Source of the DNA: Flagellimonas myxillae
GTDB taxonomy: Bacteria; Bacteroidota; Bacteroidia; Flavobacteriales; Flavobacteriaceae
Assembly: GCF_023502235.1 (NCBI RefSeq)
Contig: NZ_JAMFLY010000002.1
Coordinates: 868,001-932,000, forward strand
Direction of reading: 5' to 3'
DNA length: 64,000 nt
Each line of letters opens with the position of its first letter. Positions within the stretch are counted from its first letter, which is position 1. Below the pieces are notes generated by a model, which was not told where the DNA came from, did not search any database, and worked only from the letters and a program-made list of their open reading frames with translations. The translations under genes and the position numbers were made by a program. Below, in pieces: positions 43,197 to 54,236 of the stretch.

Positions 43197-45497
43197 ATGA
43201 GCAAAAAAAAACACAGGAGGGAAGCTCTATTATATCACGCTAAGCCCCAACCCGGAAAAATTAAGGTTGTTCCCACAAAACCTTATGCCACACAACGCGA
43301 TTTGGCCTTGGCCTATTCCCCAGGTGTGGCCGAACCCTGTTTGGAAATTGAAAAGAACAAGGATGACGTTTACCGCTACACGGCTAAAGGCAATATTGTT
43401 GCGGTAATTTCCAATGGAACAGCGGTTTTGGGATTGGGAAATATTGGCCCGGAGGCTTCCAAGCCTGTAATGGAGGGAAAAAGTCTACTCTTTAAGATTT
43501 TTGCTGATATCGACGGTATCGATATTGAATTGGATACGGAGGATGTAGAGAAGTTTATCGAAACCGTAAAGACCATAGCGCCCACTTTTGGGGGTATCAA
43601 CTTGGAGGATATCAAAGCTCCGGAGGCCTTTGAAATAGAAAGGCGCCTAAAGGAGGAATTGGATATCCCAGTGATGCATGATGACCAACATGGCACTGCT
43701 ATTATTTCTGCGGCCGCTTTGTTGAATGCCCTGGAAATCACCCACAAAAAAATTGACGAGGTAAAGATCGTAGTTAGCGGGGCCGGTGCTGCCGCTGTAT
43801 CTTGTACCCGCTTGTATAAGGCCTTTGGTGCTAGTGCGGAAAACATTGTGATGTTGGATAGCAAAGGGGTTATCCGTAAGGACAGGGAAAACCTGTCCCA
43901 GGAAAAGATGGAATTTGCCACAGCCAGAAAAATTGACACGCTGGAAGAGGCCATGAAGGACGCAGATGTCTTTATTGGATTGTCCATCGCCAATATCCTT
44001 AGCGCCGAAATGTTGAGCTCTATGGCGAAAGACCCCATTGTTTTTGCAATGGCAAATCCCGATCCTGAGATAGAGTATGGTCTTGCCTGTAGCACAAGAA
44101 AAGACATTATTATGGCCACTGGGCGTTCGGACCATCCCAATCAGGTGAACAATGTTCTTGGGTTCCCGTTTATATTTCGAGGGGCATTGGATGTAAGGGC
44201 GACTAAGATAAATGAAGAGATGAAAATGGCAGCGGTTCGTGCCTTGGCCGATTTAACACGTGAACCGGTTCCTGAGCAGGTGAACATTGCCTACGATACA
44301 ACACGCCTGGCCTTTGGGAAGGATTACATTATTCCCAAACCCTTTGACCCCAGATTGATCACCAAGATTCCACCAGCGGTTGCCAAGGCGGCAATGGAAA
44401 GTGGCGTTGCCAAGGCCCCAATCCAGGATTGGAAAAAATACGAGGAGGAACTTTACCAACGTTCCGGCAACGATAACAAGGCAGTGCGATTGATGCACAA
44501 CCGGGCACGGGTTAACCCAAAACGCATTGTTTTTGCGGAAGCCGAACTTTTGGATGTGATGAAGGCCGCTCAGATCGTTCATGAGGAAGGTATTGCCATT
44601 CCGATTTTGCTAGGGAATAGGGAGATCATCGAAGGATTAAAAAAAGAATTGGATTTTGATGCAGAAGTTGAGATCATCGATCCAAGGTCTGATGAGTCCA
44701 AGGAAATAAGAACGCGCTATGCCATGAAGCTCTGGGAATCCAGAAAGCGAAAAGGCGAGACCCAATATAGTGCCCGTATCAATATGGGCAAGCGAAACTA
44801 TTTTGGGGCCATGATGCTCTTGGAAGGTGATGCCGATGGGATGATATCCGGGTATTCCAGGGCCTATCCCAAGGTCTTAAAACCTGTGTTTGAAGTATTG
44901 GGACGCGCTAAAGGAGTGAAAAATGCTTCGACGGTCAATATCATGATCACCGACCGGGGCCCTTTATTTTTGGCGGATACCTCCATCAATGTGGATCCCA
45001 ATGCCGAGGAATTGGCAGAAATAGCGCTAATGACTGCGAATGTGGCCAGTACATTTGGTTTCAATCCGGTGACCGCTTTGTTGTCTTATGCCAACTATGG
45101 TTCATCCAGCCACCCCAATGCCCAAAAAGTGAGGGAGGCCGTTCGAATTTTGCATGAAAACAATCCTGACTTAGTGGTTGATGGCGAGATTCAGACCGAT
45201 TTTGCCCTTGATCAGGAATTGTGCCATAACAATTTCCCATTTTCCAAATTGGCCGGGAAAAAGGTAAATACGCTTATTTTTCCAAACCTCGATTCAGCAA
45301 ACATTACGTACAAGCTTTTAAAGGGACTTCATAATGCGGAATCCATTGGCCCGATCATGGTAGGTTTGCGAAGGGCAGCGCATATTTTGCAGCTGGGAGC
45401 CAGCGTTGATGAGATGGTGAATATGGCCGCTGTTGCCGTAATTGATGCCCAAGAGCGTGAAAAACGAAAAAAGGCCCATATGCATTCGGAAGAATAA
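43197..45497 (+). CDS. maeB: NADP-dependent malic enzyme fused to a phosphotransacetylase-like domain
   Basis: A 766-aa MaeB-type protein that converts malate to pyruvate and CO2 and makes NADPH. Residues 1-430 are the malic enzyme: TQRDLALAYSPGVAEPCLEI, EDIKAPEAFEIERRLKEE, the metal site VMHDDQHGTAI, a Rossmann GAGAAA and MANPDPEI. Residues about 430-766 resemble phosphotransacetylase (ARINMGKRNYFGAMMLLEGDADGMISGYSRAYP, TVNIMITDRGPLFLADTSINVDP), which in this family binds acetyl-CoA as a regulator and is not known to be catalytic. Confidence 0.95.
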   Translation: MSKKKHRREALLYHAKPQPGKIKVVPTKPYATQRDLALAYSPGVAEPCLEIEKNKDDVYRYTAKGNIVAVISNGTAVLGLGNIGPEASKPVMEGKSLLFKIFADIDGIDIELDTEDVEKFIETVKTIAPTFGGINLEDIKAPEAFEIERRLKEELDIPVMHDDQHGTAIISAAALLNALEITHKKIDEVKIVVSGAGAAAVSCTRLYKAFGASAENIVMLDSKGVIRKDRENLSQEKMEFATARKIDTLEEAMKDADVFIGLSIANILSAEMLSSMAKDPIVFAMANPDPEIEYGLACSTRKDIIMATGRSDHPNQVNNVLGFPFIFRGALDVRATKINEEMKMAAVRALADLTREPVPEQVNIAYDTTRLAFGKDYIIPKPFDPRLITKIPPAVAKAAMESGVAKAPIQDWKKYEEELYQRSGNDNKAVRLMHNRARVNPKRIVFAEAELLDVMKAAQIVHEEGIAIPILLGNREIIEGLKKELDFDAEVEIIDPRSDESKEIRTRYAMKLWESRKRKGETQYSARINMGKRNYFGAMMLLEGDADGMISGYSRAYPKVLKPVFEVLGRAKGVKNASTVNIMITDRGPLFLADTSINVDPNAEELAEIALMTANVASTFGFNPVTALLSYANYGSSSHPNAQKVREAVRILHENNPDLVVDGEIQTDFALDQELCHNNFPFSKLAGKKVNTLIFPNLDSANITYKLLKGLHNAESIGPIMVGLRRAAHILQLGASVDEMVNMAAVAVIDAQEREKRKKAHMHSEE

Positions 45498-45561
45498 AAT
45501 GCCTAAATTCCCAAAGCCAAACTCTAAAGGTCGAATAATCCAATAATCCAACTATTTAGGA

Positions 45562-46143
45562 ATGATTACCCATTTATCCGGAAAACTGGTCGAAAAAAAT
45601 CCAACTTATGTTATTGTTGAATGCAACGGGGTAGGTTATTTTTTGAATATTTCCCTTCATACGTTTTCACTGATAAAGGATGAAGAAAGCATTCGACTTT
45701 TTACCCATTTGCAGGTCAAAGAGGACTCCCATACCCTTTTTGGATTTGTGGAAAAAGCGGAGCGCGAAATATTTCGTCTTTTGATATCTGTTTCCGGTAT
45801 TGGGGCAAGCACTGCACGGACGATGTTGTCCTCTCTTTCCCCTACCCAAGTTCGGGATGCCATAGCCAATGGAGATGTCCCTTCCATACAGGCAATCAAG
45901 GGGATAGGGGCCAAAACTGCCCAACGGGTTATTTTGGATTTAAAAGACAAGATTTTAAAAGTCTACGATATAGGAGAAGTTTCCCTTCAATGGAACAATA
46001 CTAGCAAAGAAGAAGCGTTATCTGCTTTAGAGGTTCTTGGTTTTGTCAGAAGGCAATCGGAAAAGGTTGTCGACAAGGTACTGGCCGAGGATTCTACGTT
46101 AAGCGTTGAGGACATTATTAAACTGGCGCTGAAAAATTTGTAA
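45562..46143 (+). CDS. ruvA: Holliday junction DNA-binding protein RuvA
   Basis: A 193-aa partner of RuvB. The N-terminal OB fold (MITHLSGKLVEKNPTYVIVECNGVGY), two helix-hairpin-helix motifs (LISVSGIGASTARTMLSS and IKGIGAKTAQRVILDLKDK) and a C-terminal domain (EEALSALEVLGFVRRQSEKVVDKVL) are all in place. It is split from ruvB by 10 kb and is followed 5-26 bp later by sprA. Confidence 0.96.
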   Translation: MITHLSGKLVEKNPTYVIVECNGVGYFLNISLHTFSLIKDEESIRLFTHLQVKEDSHTLFGFVEKAEREIFRLLISVSGIGASTARTMLSSLSPTQVRDAIANGDVPSIQAIKGIGAKTAQRVILDLKDKILKVYDIGEVSLQWNNTSKEEALSALEVLGFVRRQSEKVVDKVLAEDSTLSVEDIIKLALKNL

Positions 46144-46169
46144 CTAGTTTGAAAAGAGGGGCAAAACCG

Positions 46170-49100
46170 ATGCTTAGATCGAATAGATTTAAGTACTTTT
46201 TCTTTTATATATGTTTTCTGATGGCCGCTACCACCATGGGCCAGGAAACTACCGAGCAGGTACAGGACTCCGTTAAAACGGGTGTTGCCCTTGGTAGGCT
46301 CATATTGGAAAACCCCAATAGCATTATAGCCAAGTACACTTACGACCCCAACCTGGACCGGTATATCTATACGGAGAGTGTTGGCGATTTTGATATTTCA
46401 CACCCCATCATCCTCACTCCAGATCAGTATTTCGATTTGGTCCGAAAGGAGCAGATGAAGTCTTACTTTAAGGAAAAAATAGACGCCTTTTCAGGAAAAA
46501 AGGAGGGAGCTGAAGAAGCCCGTCGAAATTTGCTTCCGAATTTCTATGTCAACAGCAATTTCTTTGAATCCATATTTGGCGGAAATACAATTGAAGTGAT
46601 TCCGCAAGGTTCTGTGGCCATGGACCTCGGGATTTTATGGCAGAAGAACGACAATCCCGCACTTTCCCCTAGAAATAGGACCAATCTCTCGTTCGACTTT
46701 GATCAGCGGATCAGTTTAAGTCTTTTGGGTAAGGTGGGGGAGCGGCTCCAAGTAACCGCAAACTACGATACGGAAGCTGTATTCGATTTTCAGAACCTGG
46801 TAAAACTGGATTATACGCCAACTGAGGACGATATACTTAGAAAAATTGAAGTAGGTAATGTAAACATGCCCCTCAATAGTTCACTGATTACCGGTGCCCA
46901 AAGTCTTTTTGGGGTAAAAACACAGCTTCAGTTTGGAAAAACCTCGGTCACCGCCGTGTTCTCCGAACAACGCTCCCAGAACAACACCGTAGTTGCCCAA
47001 GGTGGAGGTACACTAAATGAATTTTCGTTGACCGCCTTGGACTATGATGAGGACAAGCACTTTTTCTTGGCCCAGTATTTTAGGGACAACTACGATCGCG
47101 CACTCGCCAACTACCCCTTTATAAGAAGTGAAGTACAAATAACCCGTTTGGAAGTCTGGGTAACCAATCGGAACCAACAAACCTTGAACGTAAGGAATGT
47201 GGTGGCGATTCAGGATTTGGGAGAGTCGGAAACGGGCCAAAACGGGAATGAAAAAACCAGGATTGGATTGGAAGGTGGCGCCCCCGCAGGCTTTTTTAAT
47301 CTTTTTGGAAACAATGTGCCCCCACAGAACGGGGCAAACGACTTTGATCCAAACCAAATTGGAACCGGTGCCCTTACCGATGCCATCCGTGATATTGCTA
47401 CTGTGGAGCAGGGATTCAATGTTCCCGGATATCCAGTAAACCAAGGATTTGATTATGCCATTCTTGAAAATGCAAGAAAGTTGGATCCAGTTAGGGACTA
47501 TCAATTTGATTCACAATTGGGATATATCTCCCTTAATCAACGGTTGAGCAATGATGAGGTGTTGGGAGTTGCTTTTCAATACACCATTGGCGACCAGGTA
47601 TACCAAGTTGGGGAATTTGCCAACGGTGGAGTTGATGCGACAACCGTAACCGGAGGTGTAAACCCGATTATCGAGAACAATACCCTTATACTAAAACTAC
47701 TCAAGAGTAATATCACCAACGTGGAAGATCCCATTTGGGATTTGATGATGAAGAACATTTATGCCACTGGTGCATTTCAGTTGAGCCAAGAAGATTTTAA
47801 ACTAAATATCCTCTATTCGGACCCTACACCGAGAAACTACATAACCCCTGTAGACCCCAATGCGGGTTGGCCGACAGGCTTGGAGGAACGTATCCTTATT
47901 GATGTGTTCAATTTGGACCGTTTGAACATTTATAACGATGTGCAGCCGGGAGGGGATGGTTTCTTCGATTATGTCCCTGGAATTACGGTGGATACCCAGA
48001 GTGGGCGAATCATTTTTACCAAGGTCGAACCCTTTGGGCAATTTTTGTTCAACGAATTGGGCGGTGGTACCTATGATGTGGAAAACGACCAAGGATATAA
48101 CGTAAATCAGCAGCGTTATGTATTTAGGAACATGTACGCCAAGACCAAGGCAGCCTCGCTTCAGGATGCAGAAAAGAATAGGTTCCAAATAAAAGGTCAA
48201 TATAAATCTGAAGGAAACAATGGGATTCCCATTGGGGCGTTCAATGTGCCTCGAGGTTCGGTACGGGTAACAGCAGGAGGAAGACAGCTTCAGGAGGGCA
48301 TAGATTATACAGTGAATTACCAAGCAGGTACGGTCCAGATTTTGGACCCGAGCTTGGCAGCCTCCAATACTCCCATCAATATATCTGTGGAAAACAATGC
48401 CGTTTTTGGACAGCAGACCAGAAGATTTACCGGGGTAAATGTAGAGCACAAATTCAATGAAAAATTTGTATTGGGAGGTACGGTTCTCAATCTCAATGAG
48501 CGACCGCTTACCCAAAAATCCAATTTTGGGGTGGAACCCGTGAACAATACGATTTTCGGCCTAAATGGAAATTTCAGTACCGAGCTTCCGTTCTTGACCC
48601 GATTAGCGAACAAGTTACCGAACATTGACACTGATGTGCCTTCCAACCTGTCCTTACGGGGAGAGGTGGCCTTTTTGAAGCCCAATTCACCAAAAAATGC
48701 AGATTTTCAGGGGGAAACCACCACCTACTTGGATGATTTTGAAGGCGCGCAAGCTTTAATTGATATACGCTCCAGCTTGGGTTGGACCTTGGCGAGTCCG
48801 CCAGTGGAATTTTTGCAGGATAGAACGGATATCGATGTTGGTTACGAAAGGGCCAAAATGGCTTGGTATACCATCGACCCCATATTTTATACCAACCAAA
48901 GACCATCTGGAATTTCTGACAATGATATCTCCTTGAACACCACCAGAAGGGTTTTTATCAACGAAATATTTACCGAGACCGACATCGCCCAAGGGCAGAC
49001 ACAGGTGCAAGGTACCTTGGATTTGGTTTATTATCCCAACAACAAGGGGCCTTACAATGCAAACCCCAATTTTGAAACAGAGGCGCCCGGGAATAAATGG

Positions 49101-52100
49101 GCCGGGATCATGCGTCCGTTGAGCAGTACCAACTTTGAGCAATCGAATGTGGAGTTTGTGCAGTTCTGGGTGCTGGACCCTTATTTTGATGGGGAAACCA
49201 CGGATGCCAACGTCGGGGAATTGGTAATCAACCTTGGAAATATCTCTGAAGATATCTTGAAGGATGGCCGGAAACAATATGAAAATGGACTGCCGGCAAG
49301 CACCAATAATGAAATCCCAAGGACCACTATTTGGGGGCAAGTACCTTCAACGCAATCCTTGGTTTATGCCTTTGATGCGGATGAAAACAATCGAACCTTA
49401 CAAGATGTGGGGCTGGATGGTCTGAATGATACGGATGAAGTATCAATATACAACGGGCCTAGTGAAGACCCTGCCTTGGACAATTATCAGTATTATCTCA
49501 ATAGGGATGGAAGTATTTTGGAACGCTATTTTGATTTCAACAATCCAGATGGGAACTCACCCGTGGCGGTAACCAATACCAACCGTGGGTCCACCACACT
49601 TCCAGATGTTGAGGATATAGACCGTGACCTTACTATGAACACGGTGAATAGTTATTTCGAATATAGAATCCAGATCAGACCCAATACTACAATCAATGAT
49701 CAGTACGTGACCGATATTCGCCAAGGATCAACACCGGATCTTCCAAATGGAACCCAGTTAAACCGAAGATGGATCCAGTATAAGATTCCTTTGAATGATA
49801 TTTGTAATGATTGTAGGATTGGAGGGATTCAGGATTTCCGCTCCATGAGTTTTATGCGGATGTACATGACTGGATTTACGGATGACATTGTACTTCGTTT
49901 TGCTACTTTGGATTTGGTCCGCGGGGATTGGAGAACATATACCAACTCTTTGGAATCCAACAATGATGACCCTTCCGATGATGACACGATAATTGATGTG
50001 AACACGGTGAACATTGAGGAGAATTTTGGCCGACAGCCCATTCCCTATGTCTTGCCTCCTGGGGTGGTTAGGGAACAATTGAACAATAACAACACCATTA
50101 TCCGTCAGAACGAGCAATCCTTATCGTTTGTTGTGGAAAACCTACAGCCAGAGGATTCAAGAGGGGTGTTTAAAAACGTGAACATTGATGTTAGGCAGTA
50201 CGAGCGTATTAAAATGTTCATGCACGCAGAAAAAATCTTGAATGCGGATTACTCTGATGCCGATACCCCCTTAGTTGGTTTCCTTCGGATTGGAACGGAC
50301 TTTTCGGAAAACTTTTACCAGATAGAACTTCCGCTGCAATTCACACCCTTTAACGTTACATCGGCCGATGAAATTTGGCCAGATGTAAACCAAATTAATA
50401 TTGCCCTAAGTGATTTGAACAAGGTGAAATCCAGGGGAATAGCGGAACAGACCTTAAATGAAATCAACTACTACGAAATTGTCGATGGTGAAGCAGTTCC
50501 TGTGGACGAGTTTGCCACTCATAACCTAGGAACCCTACGAATCGGAATCAAGGGTAATCCTTCCTTGGGTAGTATCCGTGGGATGATGGTCGGTATTAAG
50601 AACGTTGATGAATTCCCGGCACGAGGTGAAGTTTGGTTCAACGAACTTCGATTGGCCGGACTCGACAACAATGGGGGCTGGGCAGCGATTGCCGCCTTGG
50701 ACGCCAACATGGCCGATTTCGCGAATGTTACTGCTACGGGCAGCAAAAGCACCTCAGGTTTTGGTTCAATTGATCAAATGCCCAATGAACGTTCCAGGGA
50801 AGATGCTGTTTCTTACGATGTGGTTACGAATGTGAACGTAGGCCAACTGCTTCCCCAAAAATGGGGGGTGCAAATCCCTTTCAACTATGGGATATCCGAA
50901 ACGCTGATCACCCCGGAGTTTGATCCTGTATATGACGATTTAAAACTGGACGACCGAATCGCAGCAGCCCCAGAAACTTCCACAGATGGAACACCAACAA
51001 AAGATGAAATAAGGGAACAGGCCGAGGACTATACCAAAAGGAGAAGTATCAATTTAATTGGGGTTCGCAAGAACCGTGGGCCAGAGGCCAAGGAAAATTT
51101 CTTCGATGTGGAGAACTTTACCTTCAATTACTCCTACAACGAAACCAACCATAGGGATTTTGAAGTGGCCGAGCTAAGGGATCAAAATGTGACCACGGGC
51201 TTTGTGTACAACCACAATTTTAAGCCTGCCCCACTTGCGCCTTTTGCCAAAAACGATTCCCTGTTGGTCGGCAAATATTGGCAATGGCTCAAAGAGCTCA
51301 ATTTTAATCTGTTGCCTACTAGTTTATCGGTGAATGCCAATTACAACCGTTCGTTCAACCAGCAGCGCTTTAGGGATGTTTTGGAGCCGGGGGTAGATGC
51401 GTTGGCGTTACCGCTTTTGCAACAACGAAATTATCTGTTCAACTGGCAGTACACCTTGAATTACAGTATCAGCAAATCCCTGCGATTGAACCTTACGGGG
51501 TCCAACAACAATATTGTCCGTAACTATTTCAATATGGATGATGACCCCGATTCAGGAATTAATGAAACCTTGGATCTATGGGATGGGTTTTTCGATATCG
51601 GGGAGCCCAATCGACATCAGCAAAACATGCAGTTGAACTATGATCTGCCGTTCAACAAGTTTCCGTTCCTGAATTTCATCAATGCCCAATACAGCTATAC
51701 GAGTAATTTTGATTGGCAAAGGGGAGGGGATGCCTTGGCCGAGGTGGCGCAAGAAGCCCTGAATGATCCAAATGCCCAAATCAACACGGTTCAGAATGCC
51801 AGTACCCATAATTTGACCGCCAATTTGAGCATGCAACGTTTGTATGACTTTTTGGGCCTAAAGAAACGGGATGGAAAAGTTACGGCTGCCGAGGTCCGTC
51901 AACGAAGGGACAAGGCCGGAAATCCCGCTTCTGGGGATACTGACGAAAAACCGCCCAAGAAAACTGGCAAGGGCTTCAATACCTTGGTGGATTTCCTAAC
52001 CATGGTAAAGCGGGTCAATGTAAATTACGGCAGAAACAGCGGAACGGTGCTTCCGGGATATACCCAATCCATAGGTTTTATTGGTACCACAAGGCCGACT

Positions 52101-53309
52101 TTGGGCTTTGTTTTTGGAAGCCAGTCCGATATACGGTTCGAAGCGGCCCGAAGAGGTTGGTTAACCAACTTTTCCGAGTTCAATTCCCAATACATGAGGA
52201 ACACCAACCGTCAACTTAACATTACGGCGACGGCCCAACCCACCCAAGATTTGACCATAGACTTGTCTGCCGATCGTTTGTTGACCACCAGTTCACAAGA
52301 AAACTATAGTCCGGATGACTGGATTAATGGAGCATCTGGTTTAGTCAATTCATTAGGGAACTTTAGTATTTCAACCATGATGATTGGAACAATTTTTAAC
52401 AAGAGCGATGAATTTGATTCCAAGACATTTGAGCAATTTAAAGCAAATCGAATCACCATAGCCAATAGGTTGGTATCCGATAGAAACAAAAACCCAGGAA
52501 CCCCTGATGCGGATGGTTTTCCACAGCCTTATGGTAAAACCCAACAGGAGGTTTTGCTACCGGCCTTTTTTGCGGCCTATACAGGGCAGGATGCGAACCG
52601 GGTAAACCTGGATACCTATCGGGAAATTCCTATTCCCAACTGGAATGTGAAGTACACCGGACTTATGAAGAACCGTTGGTTCAAGAAGAAATTCAAGCGT
52701 TTTTCATTGAGTCATGGGTATCGTGCGTCTTATAGCGTCAATTCCATCCAACGAAACTTAGAGAGGGAAAACACTCTTACCGATCCTGAAACTGATGACC
52801 TTTTACCAGAAGATATTATTAGCAATGTGGTGCTGAACGATGAGTTCAATCCATTGGTCAGGGTAGATTTTGAAATGAAAAATTCCTTTAGCTTTTTGGC
52901 CGAAGTACGGACGGATAGGGTGCTTACCTTGAGCTTCGACAACAATCTGATGACCGAGATCAACGGAAAGGAATATACCTTGGGCTTGGGGTACCGATTC
53001 AAGGATGTGAAGTTTGTGACCAACATTGGAGGGGAGCGAACGCGCCTTAAAGGAGATTTGAACCTGAAGGCGGATCTATCCCTACGGGACAACATCACCA
53101 TCATCCGAAATTTGGATATCGACAACAACCAGATTACTTCCGGTCAAAAATTGGCATCACTAAAATTTACCGCGGATTATGCCCTTAGCAAGAGTTTGAA
53201 CGCCCTGTTCTTCTACGATCATTCCTTTTCCAAATTTGCGGTTTCCACTGCGTTTCCCCAGACCACCATCAATACCGGATTCACTCTTCGATATAACTTT
53301 GGCAACTAA
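46170..53309 (+). CDS. sprA: Type IX secretion translocon protein SprA (Sov)
   Basis: A 2379-aa outer-membrane protein that forms the giant barrel through which the type IX system exports gliding adhesins and enzymes. The ATG at 46170 is chosen as start (GAGGGG lies 8 bp upstream); a TTG at 46149 would add seven residues. A signal peptide ends near MGQ (about residue 25). The family's opening blocks are present: ENPNSIIAKYTYDPNLDRYIY, PNFYVNSNFFESIFGGNTIEVIPQGSVAMDLGI and NRTNLSFDFDQRISLSLLGKVGERLQV. The C-terminus is aromatic and ends TINTGFTLRYNFGN, as in a barrel strand. Length fits the family. Confidence 0.96.
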   Translation: MLRSNRFKYFFFYICFLMAATTMGQETTEQVQDSVKTGVALGRLILENPNSIIAKYTYDPNLDRYIYTESVGDFDISHPIILTPDQYFDLVRKEQMKSYFKEKIDAFSGKKEGAEEARRNLLPNFYVNSNFFESIFGGNTIEVIPQGSVAMDLGILWQKNDNPALSPRNRTNLSFDFDQRISLSLLGKVGERLQVTANYDTEAVFDFQNLVKLDYTPTEDDILRKIEVGNVNMPLNSSLITGAQSLFGVKTQLQFGKTSVTAVFSEQRSQNNTVVAQGGGTLNEFSLTALDYDEDKHFFLAQYFRDNYDRALANYPFIRSEVQITRLEVWVTNRNQQTLNVRNVVAIQDLGESETGQNGNEKTRIGLEGGAPAGFFNLFGNNVPPQNGANDFDPNQIGTGALTDAIRDIATVEQGFNVPGYPVNQGFDYAILENARKLDPVRDYQFDSQLGYISLNQRLSNDEVLGVAFQYTIGDQVYQVGEFANGGVDATTVTGGVNPIIENNTLILKLLKSNITNVEDPIWDLMMKNIYATGAFQLSQEDFKLNILYSDPTPRNYITPVDPNAGWPTGLEERILIDVFNLDRLNIYNDVQPGGDGFFDYVPGITVDTQSGRIIFTKVEPFGQFLFNELGGGTYDVENDQGYNVNQQRYVFRNMYAKTKAASLQDAEKNRFQIKGQYKSEGNNGIPIGAFNVPRGSVRVTAGGRQLQEGIDYTVNYQAGTVQILDPSLAASNTPINISVENNAVFGQQTRRFTGVNVEHKFNEKFVLGGTVLNLNERPLTQKSNFGVEPVNNTIFGLNGNFSTELPFLTRLANKLPNIDTDVPSNLSLRGEVAFLKPNSPKNADFQGETTTYLDDFEGAQALIDIRSSLGWTLASPPVEFLQDRTDIDVGYERAKMAWYTIDPIFYTNQRPSGISDNDISLNTTRRVFINEIFTETDIAQGQTQVQGTLDLVYYPNNKGPYNANPNFETEAPGNKWAGIMRPLSSTNFEQSNVEFVQFWVLDPYFDGETTDANVGELVINLGNISEDILKDGRKQYENGLPASTNNEIPRTTIWGQVPSTQSLVYAFDADENNRTLQDVGLDGLNDTDEVSIYNGPSEDPALDNYQYYLNRDGSILERYFDFNNPDGNSPVAVTNTNRGSTTLPDVEDIDRDLTMNTVNSYFEYRIQIRPNTTINDQYVTDIRQGSTPDLPNGTQLNRRWIQYKIPLNDICNDCRIGGIQDFRSMSFMRMYMTGFTDDIVLRFATLDLVRGDWRTYTNSLESNNDDPSDDDTIIDVNTVNIEENFGRQPIPYVLPPGVVREQLNNNNTIIRQNEQSLSFVVENLQPEDSRGVFKNVNIDVRQYERIKMFMHAEKILNADYSDADTPLVGFLRIGTDFSENFYQIELPLQFTPFNVTSADEIWPDVNQINIALSDLNKVKSRGIAEQTLNEINYYEIVDGEAVPVDEFATHNLGTLRIGIKGNPSLGSIRGMMVGIKNVDEFPARGEVWFNELRLAGLDNNGGWAAIAALDANMADFANVTATGSKSTSGFGSIDQMPNERSREDAVSYDVVTNVNVGQLLPQKWGVQIPFNYGISETLITPEFDPVYDDLKLDDRIAAAPETSTDGTPTKDEIREQAEDYTKRRSINLIGVRKNRGPEAKENFFDVENFTFNYSYNETNHRDFEVAELRDQNVTTGFVYNHNFKPAPLAPFAKNDSLLVGKYWQWLKELNFNLLPTSLSVNANYNRSFNQQRFRDVLEPGVDALALPLLQQRNYLFNWQYTLNYSISKSLRLNLTGSNNNIVRNYFNMDDDPDSGINETLDLWDGFFDIGEPNRHQQNMQLNYDLPFNKFPFLNFINAQYSYTSNFDWQRGGDALAEVAQEALNDPNAQINTVQNASTHNLTANLSMQRLYDFLGLKKRDGKVTAAEVRQRRDKAGNPASGDTDEKPPKKTGKGFNTLVDFLTMVKRVNVNYGRNSGTVLPGYTQSIGFIGTTRPTLGFVFGSQSDIRFEAARRGWLTNFSEFNSQYMRNTNRQLNITATAQPTQDLTIDLSADRLLTTSSQENYSPDDWINGASGLVNSLGNFSISTMMIGTIFNKSDEFDSKTFEQFKANRITIANRLVSDRNKNPGTPDADGFPQPYGKTQQEVLLPAFFAAYTGQDANRVNLDTYREIPIPNWNVKYTGLMKNRWFKKKFKRFSLSHGYRASYSVNSIQRNLERENTLTDPETDDLLPEDIISNVVLNDEFNPLVRVDFEMKNSFSFLAEVRTDRVLTLSFDNNLMTEINGKEYTLGLGYRFKDVKFVTNIGGERTRLKGDLNLKADLSLRDNITIIRNLDIDNNQITSGQKLASLKFTADYALSKSLNALFFYDHSFSKFAVSTAFPQTTINTGFTLRYNFGN

Positions 53310-53341
53310 AAAATTATCGTTTGTAACAACGGATAATTTTG
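53308..53341 (+). terminator. Terminator after sprA
   Basis: AAAATTATC (53310-53318) pairs with GATAATTTT (53332-53340); an inner GTT/AAC extends the stem with one bulged base. Confidence 0.6.
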
Positions 53342-53353
53342 TTGCATGGATTT

Positions 53354-53385
53354 TTTGAAAAGCAATATCTGATCCGTTACATTTG
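53354..53385 (+). promoter_or_regulatory. Promoter of gcvH
   Basis: TTTG at 53354-53357 and TACATTTG at 53378-53385, 20 bp apart, 25 bp before the gcvH ATG. Confidence 0.65.
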
Positions 53386-53409
53386 TCACTGGACTAAAAC
53401 AAATCGACA

Positions 53410-53790
53410 ATGAATGTACCAGCAGAATTAAAGTACACCAAAGATCATGAATGGATTAAAATTGACGGGGATATAGCCACCGTTGGTATTACGGATTTTG
53501 CCCAGGGAGAGCTTGGGGATATCGTTTATGTGGAAGTGGAAACCGTTGATGAAACTTTGGATAAGGAAGAAGTTTTTGGAACTGTGGAGGCCGTTAAAAC
53601 GGTTTCGGATTTGTTTTTGCCCCTAAGTGGGGAGATTGTTGAGTTCAACGAGGCTTTGGAAGATGAGCCGGAAAAAGTGAACTCGGACCCCTATGGTGAA
53701 GGTTGGATGATCAAGATCAAGATCAGTGATGCCTCCGAAGTGGACGATTTAATGAGCGATGCCGATTACAAAGCATTGATCGGTGCTTAA
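53410..53790 (+). CDS. gcvH: Glycine cleavage system H protein
   Basis: A 126-aa lipoyl carrier that shuttles the aminomethyl group between P, T and L proteins. The lipoylated lysine is Lys63 in [36 protein letters not shown] and [13 protein letters not shown] are the other family blocks. The other gcv genes are not in the window. The last eight bases overlap the next gene. Confidence 0.97.
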   Translation: MNVPAELKYTKDHEWIKIDGDIATVGITDFAQGELGDIVYVEVETVDETLDKEEVFGTVEAVKTVSDLFLPLSGEIVEFNEALEDEPEKVNSDPYGEGWMIKIKISDASEVDDLMSDADYKALIGA

Positions 53791-54184
53791 ACGAAATATT
53801 TATACCATACTTTTTATAGGCTGGGTTTTGTTTTTAACAACGCTCAGCTTATTTTCTTTTTCGGACCTGGATACGGGAACAGTGGATATTCCCTATGCGG
53901 ATAAGATTACCCATTTTACATTTTATCTCATTTTTTCGGTGGGTGGATGTCTTGCCCTGCGGGAACGCACAAAGGGAAATATGGATTTGGGAAAGGCGGT
54001 GCAATGGTCGCTTTTTACGGCAATTGCCTATGGTATAATTATTGAGGTTTTACAATACACACTAACGGAAGATAGAATGGCCGAATTGGGGGATGTGATT
54101 GCCAATACTTTGGGAGCATTTGCAGGAGTTCTCTTAATTAAATGGTATTTTTCCAAAGAAAGGCCGTTAAAATGGAAATTTTAA
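53783..54184 (+). CDS. VanZ-like membrane protein, GTG start
   Basis: A 133-aa protein with four membrane helices (about 7-25, 38-58, 70-90 and 105-123). The pattern [14 protein letters not shown] with a conserved His, IEVLQ and [15 protein letters not shown] is that of VanZ-like proteins, whose role is unclear outside teicoplanin resistance. It starts with GTG, overlapping the end of gcvH by 8 bp in another frame, so translation is probably coupled. Confidence 0.85.
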   Translation: MLKRNIYTILFIGWVLFLTTLSLFSFSDLDTGTVDIPYADKITHFTFYLIFSVGGCLALRERTKGNMDLGKAVQWSLFTAIAYGIIIEVLQYTLTEDRMAELGDVIANTLGAFAGVLLIKWYFSKERPLKWKF

Positions 54185-54236
54185 TTGTTTATTTCATCAA
54201 TTAATAATTAAATTAGCAAACACTAAATTCAGAACG

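Noticed and set aside
43376..44140. Minus-strand 254-codon frame inside maeB
   Set aside because: Shadow of maeB in a Ser/Ile-rich antisense frame.
47802..48515. Minus-strand 237-codon frame inside sprA
   Set aside because: Antisense of a well-supported sprA region.
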